Shown piece by piece: positions 1 through 4,995 of a stretch of 6,733 bases of DNA. Within the stretch, counting starts at the first letter, position 1. Every line of letters begins with the position of its first letter. This DNA is from Eubacteriales bacterium. GTDB taxonomy: Bacteria > Bacillota > Clostridia > Christensenellales > CAG-138. The stretch lies in NCBI GenBank assembly GCA_028701165.1, contig JAQVRG010000086.1, positions 1 to 6,733 of the forward strand, in the 5' to 3' direction. Under the pieces are notes generated by a model. It ran no database searches, was not told where the DNA came from, and was given only the letters and a program-made list of their open reading frames with translations. The position numbers and the translations under genes were made by a program.

Positions 1-193
1 ACGCGCGCTCCATATAGGCGCCGAAATTGTTCTGCTTGTTCTCCTGCATCACGACATACCGCCTGCGGTATGCGCCGCCCTCCGCCGTGCGCGTGGTATC
101 GACGTTGGCAAGATTCTCCGCGATCACGTCCATGCGCAGCCTTTGCGCCGTCAGCGCCGAGGCGCTGATATCCAGTCCCTTAAGAAAGCTCAT
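1..193 (-). CDS. flgC: Flagellar basal-body rod protein FlgC, N-terminal part (runs off left edge)
   Basis: FlgC is one of the proximal rod proteins that link the MS ring to the distal rod of the flagellum, and it is exported by the flagellar type III apparatus. Only the first 64 residues are in the window. They show the rod/hook family N-terminal motif: LDISASALTAQRLRMDVI, then the ENLAN(V)-D-TTRT segment and a GGAYRRR stretch typical of FlgC rather than FlgB or FlgG. The ATG lies 2 bases after the flgB stop codon. Its Shine-Dalgarno AAGGGAGG (complement of 203-210) sits inside the last flgB codons, 9 bases from the start, so the two genes are probably translationally coupled. The rest of the gene, and probably more basal-body genes, lie to the left. 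The family assignment is secure; nothing can be said of the C-terminus. Confidence 0.95.
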   Translation of the reverse strand, partial: MSFLKGLDISASALTAQRLRMDVIAENLANVDTTRTAEGGAYRRRYVVMQENKQNNFGAYMERA

Positions 194-195
194 GC

Positions 196-600
196 TTAAA
201 CGCCTCCCTTAATGGCGGTGGAAAGCTGTGAAAACTCGCTCGAAACCTTTTTCTGGAGCGTTTGATAGTAGATCACGTTGCTCGCCAAATCCGTCATTTC
301 CTTTTCTATGTCCACGTTGTTCCCATCCATGCGCATGGTCGTGGAGGTATCCTCCTCCACGCTGATGCGCGGCGTCGTGCCGGCACCTATATCCATATGC
401 TTGTCCCGCGTGCGTTTGAGAGCAAAACCGTCCTGCGCCTCCAGCGCCGTTTTAAAGTGCTCCTCAAACGCCACGGTAGACCGGTTAAACTCCGGCGTAT
501 CGTTGTTTGCGATGTTGTTCATGATGACTTCATTGCGTTTCCAAGCGGCATCCATGCCCATGGACAGCTTCTCTACCTCACCGAACATATCGAACGGCAT
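196..600 (-). CDS. flgB: Flagellar basal-body rod protein FlgB
   Basis: FlgB is the most MS-ring-proximal rod protein of the flagellar basal body. The 134-residue product matches the usual family length of about 130-140. It has the N-terminal rod motif with VIMNNIANNDTPEFNR (the family's NNIAN-xxTP signature), a middle region with DGNNVDIEKEMTDLA, and the C-terminal YYQTLQKKVSSEFSQLSTAI helix that packs in the rod. The start is taken as the ATG at 598-600, because a strong GGAGGAGGT lies 7 bases upstream. An in-frame TTG six codons further out (616-618) overlaps that ribosome binding site and is unlikely to be used. flgB is the first gene of a leftward operon with flgC and has a good promoter about 130 bases upstream. 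Confidence 0.96.
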   Translation of the reverse strand: MPFDMFGEVEKLSMGMDAAWKRNEVIMNNIANNDTPEFNRSTVAFEEHFKTALEAQDGFALKRTRDKHMDIGAGTTPRISVEEDTSTTMRMDGNNVDIEKEMTDLASNVIYYQTLQKKVSSEFSQLSTAIKGGV

Positions 601-607
601 AGGGTCC

Positions 608-616
608 ACCTCCTCC
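608..616 (-). promoter_or_regulatory. Ribosome binding site of flgB
   Basis: The minus strand reads GGAGGAGGT here, an extended match to the anti-Shine-Dalgarno sequence, 7 bases before the ATG at 598-600. It decides the start codon: the TTG at 616-618 overlaps this site and has no comparable site of its own. Confidence 0.85.
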
Positions 617-734
617 AATAAGCATTCTGCATACCATTCCGCGCCCGCTGTAACGCCTGCAATGCGTCCCGCCCTCCGTGGCTTTTCTGCAAATGCACAG
701 CAATCGCCAGTTTTGGCATGGTATTATTATGTTG

Positions 735-764
735 AGTATAGCATTTTCACGCAAAAAGCGTCAA
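735..764 (-). promoter_or_regulatory. Sigma-A-type promoter driving flgB-flgC
   Basis: On the minus strand, TTGACG (complement of 759-764) is followed after 18 bases by TATACT (complement of 735-740). The -10 is preceded by TG-C, giving an extended -10 element. Five of six bases match the consensus in each hexamer. Transcription would start near 728 and leave a leader of about 128 bases before flgB. The position fits the first gene of a flagellar operon read by the housekeeping sigma factor, as known for the B. subtilis fla/che operon. The motif is seen directly; promoter activity is inferred. Confidence 0.72.
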
Positions 765-999
765 CCTTCCCCAAACCGTGAGGCTCCCTTCGATACGCTG
801 TTTCCCCATATTTTTCGCCGTTTTTTGCCGTTTCCATTTCGTGACGTTTCCCCCAAGAACCCCCTGTTTTTGCTTATTTTACGCCGTTTTAACGCCAAAG
901 AAACGCCCTTCGCGCTTACGTCAGTTTCCATAAAAAGCCTAAATATTAACTTTTCGCGCCGTTTCTTAAGAATTTTTTAGAATTATGCGTGCATTCACC

Positions 1000-1029
1000 C
1001 TGCCGTTATCCGGTTATTTTTGGTATGAT
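1000..1029 (+). promoter_or_regulatory. Candidate extended -10 promoter for the chemotaxis operon
   Basis: TATGAT at 1024-1029 is preceded by TG one base upstream (1021-1022), which makes an extended -10 element. The best -35 is weak: CTGCCG at 1000-1005 with an 18-base spacer, matching TTGACA at three of six positions. An AT-rich tract (about 965-986) lies upstream, where an UP element would help a promoter with a poor -35. Transcription would begin near 1036 and leave a leader of about 105 bases before the CheW gene. This is a motif call only. Confidence 0.5.
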
Positions 1030-1141
1030 ATAGGTGTTTATAGGTATCGTTGTCACGAAGCTATAGGCACTTCACATTTCCGTTATACACTTTGGTATGC
1101 AAGCCGTCCGTTCAAGGCGGCGGAAGGGATGACATTTTACT

Positions 1142-1984
1142 ATGAAACGCAACCTCATTTCGGGCGACGTCGCGGATTTTCCCTCGCTGACCTTTCGCGT
1201 GGGCGGTCATTTCTGCGCCATTTCCGCGCGGCACGTATCCGGCATTATGCTGATGCCGGACGTTGTGACCCCCATCCCGCAGGTGCCCGCCTATTGCTTG
1301 GGCCTGGTGGATGTGCGGGGTTATGTGGTGCCCTTGATCGATCTAAGGACGCTTTTCGGCCTTCCTTCACTCAAAAGTCAATACCATGATTTCTGCGATA
1401 TGATCGATTCCTATAAAGCCGCTCACGAAACTTGGGTAAACACCCTGCGGGACTGTATTACGAGTAAGACCCCCTTCCCGCTTTCCTCCGATTCCCACGG
1501 CTGCCATTTGGGCAAATGGTACGACAGCTACACGCCTGCCAATCAATCCGTCGCAAGCCAGCTAAAGAAGCTGGAGGAGCCGCACGAGCGGTTCCATGAA
1601 AGCGCCGCGCTGTATGAACAGTATCTGCAGAACCCGACGGGCAAGCCGACGCTCGCGGATGTCAAGACCCTCTTCGATCGCTCCTCCACCCTTTATAAAC
1701 CCGAAATTCTCAAGGTGCTTGAGGATACCAAGGAATCCTTTCTGCGGGAATACCAATCCATCCTGATCATACTGGAGCAGGACGGCGAAACGGTTCTTAG
1801 CTTCATCGTGGATTCCGTGGACGCGGTGGAAACCATCACCCGCGTACCGCAGGCGCAGGAAGGCGGCTTTTGGGAGAACAGCCAGTTCGTACAGGCGATC
1901 GGCCGGGGCGAGCGCAGCACGACCAACATCCTTATGCTGGACGACACGGCGCTATGTGAGCTGGCAAAGAATATAGCGGTTTAA
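1142..1984 (+). CDS. CheW-family chemotaxis adaptor with an inserted CZB (chemoreceptor zinc-binding) domain
   Basis: CheW couples chemoreceptors to the CheA kinase in the cytoplasm. This 280-residue protein is far longer than an ordinary CheW (about 150-170) because the CheW fold is split. Residues 16-77 match the first half (FRVGGHFCAIS, then PQVPAYCLGLVDVRGYVVPLIDLR, the usual GLVdlRGxvvPliDLr core). Residues 206-275 match the second half (ILIILEQDGETVLSFIVDSV and the AIGRGERS turn). Between them, about 79-205 is a CZB domain with its full pattern: H95 in HETW, C121 in the CHLGKWY motif, and H148 and H152 in PHERFHESA. These are the three-His, one-Cys zinc ligands known from TlpD and DgcZ. 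Extra cysteines C85 and C105 lie nearby. A GGAAGG is 14 bases before the ATG, rather far, but no better in-frame start exists and the CheW fold begins soon after. It is the first gene of the operon; the next starts 15 bases after its stop. Zinc or oxidant sensing is inferred from the CZB family. Confidence 0.9.
   Translation: MKRNLISGDVADFPSLTFRVGGHFCAISARHVSGIMLMPDVVTPIPQVPAYCLGLVDVRGYVVPLIDLRTLFGLPSLKSQYHDFCDMIDSYKAAHETWVNTLRDCITSKTPFPLSSDSHGCHLGKWYDSYTPANQSVASQLKKLEEPHERFHESAALYEQYLQNPTGKPTLADVKTLFDRSSTLYKPEILKVLEDTKESFLREYQSILIILEQDGETVLSFIVDSVDAVETITRVPQAQEGGFWENSQFVQAIGRGERSTTNILMLDDTALCELAKNIAV
1376..1756 (+). other. CZB zinc-binding domain inserted in CheW (protein domain)
   Basis: This codes for residues 79-205 of the adaptor. 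The four presumed zinc ligands are H95, C121, H148 and H152, in the order and contexts expected of the family: HxxW, CxLGxWY and HxxxH. The domain is predicted to be a helical bundle. Hand counts give 24 of 60 GC at 1381-1440, against 41 of 60 at 1261-1320 in the CheW part. The rest of the insert is 55-60 percent, so the composition shift is local and weak as evidence of transfer. Confidence 0.85.
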
Positions 1985-1999
1985 CCGAAAGGCACGCGC

Positions 2000-4159
2000 A
2001 TGGCAAAAAGGTATTACGCCAAAAAAACACATAAGGCCGCAACTTCGCAGGACGAACCGGTTTTCGCGCTGGATATCGGCACCCGCTCCGTTGTGGGTAT
2101 CGTGGCAAGGCGCGAGGACGACGTGTTTCACATACTCGATTACGAGCAGATGGAGCATCCCAATCGCGCCATGACGGACGGGCAGGTTGAGGATATCCAA
2201 GCTGTAGGCACGCTCATCGGCAAGGTAAAGCGCCGCTTGGAGGATCGCATAGGGGTTACGCTGCACAGCGTAGCCGTCGCGGCAGCCGGACGCGCGCTTA
2301 AAACGGTGCGCACGCGGCTTGACCGCCCCGCGCCCGACGAAACCGCGCTCGACGCGGAATTCGTGCTGGGTATGGAGAGCGAAGCCATCGAGCAGGCGCA
2401 AAAATCCATACAGAACAGCGACGCGCCGCTTTCCATGCGCTTCTATTTCGTCGGCTACAGCATCGTGCAGTACGCGATGGACGGCCGCGACGTGGCTTCC
2501 TTGATCGGTCACACGTGCACCACCGCGTCCGTGGAGCTGATCGCCGCGTTTTTACCCTTCAGCGTGATAGAGAGTCTCTACGCGGCGGTGGAATCCTGCG
2601 GCCTCACGGTCGGCAGCCTTACGCTTGAGCCCATCGCGGCCATGAATTTGCTGATCCCGCCGGAGCTTCGTTTGCTCAATTTGGCGCTTGTCGATATCGG
2701 CGCGGGTACGTCGGACGTTGCGGTGTGCCGCGACGGCGCGGTTTTCGCCTACGACATGGCGACGGTCGCGGGAGACGAGATCACGGAAGCCGTTATCCGA
2801 AGCTGCCTTGTCAATTTCGAGGCGGCCGAACAGATCAAACGCGCGCTTTGCACCAGCGACGAGCTTATCCAATATGACGACGTGCTGGGGCTTCCCTGTT
2901 CGCGGCCGCGCTTGGAGATACTCGCCGCCATCGACGACGCTGTCGATTCCCTCGCCGCCGTCATCGCCGAGCGTATCCGCGCCTGCAACGGCGGCGTGCC
3001 CGCGGCGGTCTTTCTCGTGGGCGGCGGCAGCCAAATACCGGGCTTGGGCAAAAAGCTTTCGGCACACTTAGGCTTGGATGAATCCAAGATATCGGCGGGC
3101 GTTTCCCGCAGCCCGCGCGGCGTGCAGTCCCCCTTCCCCGCCCTGTCCAGCCCGGAGTTTGTTACCCCCATCGGCATAGGCATGACCGCCATGAATCAGC
3201 AATCCTTTCAATTTTGGGGCGTAACCGTGAACAATAAGCCGTTAAAGCTGCTTATTTCCCGGGAAATGCGCATGATCGACATGCTTCTTATGGCCGGCTT
3301 CCAAACCTCGCAGATATTGGGACGCGCCGGGCGCAATCTAACCTATTATATAAACGGCGAAGCCTTTACCCGCAAGGGCGGGCTGCCGGAGCACGCGCGC
3401 CTGACCTCCAACGAGGCGGACGCCAATATCGATACGCTGGTCTATCCCGGCGACGCGATCACCTTCATCCCCGCCGTCCACGGCAAGGACGCGCAGGTCA
3501 TGCTCTACGAAGCCGTAGGCATGCCGCTTGACCCAGCAGGCCGCGTTACGCTTTGCGGCCATACCCTCCCTATCGGAACTTGGGCGGACATCAACGGCGA
3601 ACCGCAGGATCGGGATGTCCCTCTCAAGCATGGCGACAGGATCACAATACATACCGTTTCTACGCTAAAAGAGCTGTGCGACGCGTTTCCAAGCGATATC
3701 GACATGGACAGTCTCATCTGCGACGGCGTTCCCTTAGACGGCTCCGCCGCGCTATACGACGGCATGGTGATCGCGCCGCCCGCGCCCGATACACCCGCAC
3801 CCGAAGACGAGCCGCAGCCAAACGCTGCTTCCCCTGCGGCGACAGAACCGCAGTCAAGCGCTGTACCTGTTACGGACACGGAACCGGAGCCGGACGTCAC
3901 GGGCGCGGCACCGCAGCCGACGTCCGTAACGACCGCGTCCGAACCGGCATCCGCGCTCAGGCTCACGCTCAACGGCGAAAAGATCGAGCTGCCGCTGGAT
4001 AGCGCGCACTCGCATTACTATGTCATGAATCTGCTGGGACGCTGCGGATTGGATCTCAAGAATCCGCAGGGTGTGATTCGCATGAAGGTAAACGGCGACG
4101 ACGCGGAATTCTCCCGCCTGTTAAACCAAGAGGACACCGTGGAGATCGGCTGGGTATGA
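2000..4159 (+). CDS. FtsA/PilM-type actin-like ATPase with C-terminal beta-grasp-like modules
   Basis: FtsA-family ATPases polymerise at the membrane, as the FtsZ anchor or as PilM in type IV pilus machines. The N-terminal 400 residues of this 719-residue protein have the fold's motifs in order: phosphate 1 (22-36, LDIGTRSVVGIV), an SHS2/1C-like region (about 88-185), phosphate 2 (229-246, LVDIGAGTSDVAV), AGDEIT (257-262) and the adenosine motif (337-350, FLVGGGSQIPGLG). The rest is not FtsA. A module at 407-490 (VNNKPLKL ... MLLMAGF ... YINGEAF ... GDAITFI) resembles the C-terminal one at 652-718 (LNGEKIEL ... MNLLGRCG ... VNGDDAEF ... EDTVEI). Less clear copies lie at about 516-593, and residues 591-650 are a Pro/Glu/Ala/Thr-rich linker. 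No C-terminal amphipathic membrane helix of the FtsA kind is seen. The start has GAAAGG 7 bases upstream. Ordinary FtsA is about 400-450 residues, so this is a distinct paralogue. Its role beside chemotaxis genes is unknown. Confidence 0.85.
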   Translation: MAKRYYAKKTHKAATSQDEPVFALDIGTRSVVGIVARREDDVFHILDYEQMEHPNRAMTDGQVEDIQAVGTLIGKVKRRLEDRIGVTLHSVAVAAAGRALKTVRTRLDRPAPDETALDAEFVLGMESEAIEQAQKSIQNSDAPLSMRFYFVGYSIVQYAMDGRDVASLIGHTCTTASVELIAAFLPFSVIESLYAAVESCGLTVGSLTLEPIAAMNLLIPPELRLLNLALVDIGAGTSDVAVCRDGAVFAYDMATVAGDEITEAVIRSCLVNFEAAEQIKRALCTSDELIQYDDVLGLPCSRPRLEILAAIDDAVDSLAAVIAERIRACNGGVPAAVFLVGGGSQIPGLGKKLSAHLGLDESKISAGVSRSPRGVQSPFPALSSPEFVTPIGIGMTAMNQQSFQFWGVTVNNKPLKLLISREMRMIDMLLMAGFQTSQILGRAGRNLTYYINGEAFTRKGGLPEHARLTSNEADANIDTLVYPGDAITFIPAVHGKDAQVMLYEAVGMPLDPAGRVTLCGHTLPIGTWADINGEPQDRDVPLKHGDRITIHTVSTLKELCDAFPSDIDMDSLICDGVPLDGSAALYDGMVIAPPAPDTPAPEDEPQPNAASPAATEPQSSAVPVTDTEPEPDVTGAAPQPTSVTTASEPASALRLTLNGEKIELPLDSAHSHYYVMNLLGRCGLDLKNPQGVIRMKVNGDDAEFSRLLNQEDTVEIGWV
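3770..3949 (+). other. Pro/Glu/Ala/Thr-rich linker in the FtsA-like protein
   Basis: Residues 591-650 are almost entirely Pro, Ala, Glu, Asp, Thr, Ser and Gln, with repeated P-x-P and TEP-like steps (for example APDTPAPEDEP and TDTEPEP). This is a disordered, acidic tether joining the ATPase and middle modules to the last beta-grasp-like module. In the DNA it is rich in GCG, CCG and GAA-type codons, and frame is kept throughout. Confidence 0.8.
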
Positions 4160-4168
4160 CCCCGCCAG

Positions 4169-4175
4169 TAAGGGA
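4169..4175 (+). promoter_or_regulatory. Ribosome binding site of the response regulator gene
   Basis: TAAGGGA lies 5 bases before the ATG at 4181 and wholly within the 21-base gap after the FtsA-like gene's TGA stop. It supports the chosen start and operon-style reinitiation. Confidence 0.65.
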
Positions 4176-4180
4176 ACGCC

Positions 4181-4903
4181 ATGTGCAGCAACGTACTGAT
4201 TGTCGAGGATGATCTGCGGATCGTCGAGGATCTCGGGCTTTATCTCGAGAGCTGCGGCATGCGCCTGTTCCCCGCCGAAAGCGGTCTCGCGGCACTCTCG
4301 ATACTGCAAAGGAACAACATTCATCTTGTTCTTGCTGATATTATGCTGCCGGATATGAGCGGCTATGAGCTTGTCAAGCGCATACGTGCCGAAAGTCCCG
4401 TCCCGATTATCATCCTTTCGGCAAAAGCGCAGGACAGCGACAGAATACTGGGTCTTGATCTTGGTGCGGACGATTATATCGTCAAGCCCTTTAACCCTCT
4501 TGAAGTCGCCGCGCGCGCCCGCGCGCAGCTGCGCCGCTATGTAACGCTTGCGCAGGCGCAAAATACACAGGCGCTGACCATCGGCGATTTGCGGCTGGAT
4601 CCCGCCTCGCTGACGCTGACGCGGCGCGGCGCGCTAGTGCCCGTAACGCTTGCCGAATACAAAATTCTTTTTCGGCTCATGGGCGCGCCGGGCGAAGTCT
4701 TCTCCAAGCGCCAGCTTTACGAATGTATCAACCTAACCGCTGCGGAAAGCGGACGCGATACCATGGAAAGCGACGAGAACACCGTCATGGTGCATATTTC
4801 CAAGATTCGGGAAAAGATCGAGGACAATCCGCGCGCGCCGCGTTACATCAAGACCGTACGCAATCACGGCTACCGCTTTGCATACTACCCGCCTCTAAAC
4901 TAG
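4181..4903 (+). CDS. OmpR/PhoB-family two-component response regulator
   Basis: This is a DNA-binding transcriptional regulator controlled by phosphorylation. Residues 1-118 are a receiver domain with acidic pocket E9/D10 in VLIVEDD, phospho-acceptor D53 in LADIMLPDMSG, switch S80 in IIILSAK and the invariant K102 in VKPF. Residues 130-237 are a winged helix-turn-helix with LTLAEYKIL-type and ENTVMVHISKIREKIE recognition-helix segments and the YIKTVRNHGYRF wing. The loop before the recognition helix (about 184-199, AESGRDTMESD) is several residues longer than in typical PhoB or VanR relatives, which could affect polymerase contact. The length of 240 is slightly above the usual 225-235. No histidine kinase is adjacent, so it is an orphan in this window; its phosphodonor could be an unlinked kinase or a CheA. 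It begins 21 bases after the FtsA-like gene. Which genes it controls cannot be told. Confidence 0.94.
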   Translation: MCSNVLIVEDDLRIVEDLGLYLESCGMRLFPAESGLAALSILQRNNIHLVLADIMLPDMSGYELVKRIRAESPVPIIILSAKAQDSDRILGLDLGADDYIVKPFNPLEVAARARAQLRRYVTLAQAQNTQALTIGDLRLDPASLTLTRRGALVPVTLAEYKILFRLMGAPGEVFSKRQLYECINLTAAESGRDTMESDENTVMVHISKIREKIEDNPRAPRYIKTVRNHGYRFAYYPPLN

Positions 4904-4924
4904 GCGTCATATTCGCATATACCC

Positions 4925-4943
4925 CGGCGCTTTCATAGCGCCG
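4925..4943 (+). other. Intercistronic stem-loop between response regulator and chemoreceptor
   Basis: A perfect 7-base inverted repeat, CGGCGCT-ttcat-AGCGCCG, lies in the 92-base gap between the two genes. No T-run follows, so it is not a normal rho-independent terminator. It is flanked by a direct repeat, GCATATA, at 4915-4921 and 4948-4954. It could be an mRNA processing or stability hairpin, or an operator. The gap has no convincing promoter; the best candidate (TG-G-CATATA at 4946-4954) lacks a -35. Confidence 0.55.
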
Positions 4944-4995
4944 CATGGCATATAGACAGAACAAAGATGAAAATCGAAAGGAATGGGTCTTACTC

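Larger units (their letters stand above)
601..1141. other. Divergent intergenic region between flgB and the CheW-CZB gene
   Basis: This 541-base stretch has no convincing gene. The 100-codon open frame at 678-980 crosses the flgB promoter, has no good ribosome binding site, and its product (rich in Phe, Arg and Pro) looks like translated T-rich DNA. The region contains the flgB leader and promoter, then from about 800 to 985 a plus-strand T-rich tract in which the octamer CGCCGTTT recurs (816, 882, 957; variant TGCCGTTT at 826). A 10-base palindrome TTCTTAAGAA is at 963-972, and AGAATT occurs twice (969-974 and 979-984). The plus-strand promoter candidate follows at 1000-1029, with three TATAGG copies at 1029, 1039 and 1062. 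No known riboswitch was recognised on either strand. Confidence 0.7.

Noticed and set aside
601..618. Six-codon N-terminal extension of FlgB from a TTG start
   Set aside because: The TTG overlaps the GGAGGAGGT that serves the ATG at 598-600, and the extra residues are not typical of FlgB.
663..670. GGGACGCA on the minus strand in the flgB leader, resembling part of the GEMM-I cyclic-di-GMP riboswitch
   Set aside because: The matching upstream half (CACAGGGCAAACC-like) and the GAAA tetraloop/receptor arrangement are absent.
714..730. TGGCAT followed by TATTA, resembling a sigma-54 -24/-12 promoter
   Set aside because: The essential GC of the -12 element is missing, and it points toward the T-rich region rather than close to a gene.
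940..965. TAAA with 14 bases to GCCGTTTC, resembling a flagellar sigma-28 promoter
   Set aside because: The -10 matches only GCCG of GCCGATAA, and the same GCCGTTT word recurs nearby without a TAAA, so it is probably chance.
678..980. 100-codon plus-strand open frame in the intergenic region
   Set aside because: It overlaps the flgB promoter, lacks a ribosome binding site, and its Phe/Arg/Pro-rich product looks like translated T-rich DNA.
985..1389. 134-codon frame overlapping the start of the CheW-CZB gene
   Set aside because: It is an out-of-frame shadow; the CheW motifs are in the frame starting at 1142 and no frameshift is needed.
2552..3067. Long minus-strand open frames antisense to the FtsA-like gene and to the receptor
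   Set aside because: They arise from GC-rich codon bias opposite well-supported genes and show no family motifs.
4945..4995. 17-residue N-terminal extension of the chemoreceptor from the ATG at 4945
   Set aside because: No ribosome binding site precedes it, it lies 2 bases after the hairpin stem, and the inner ATG gives a normal charged N-terminus leading into TM1.
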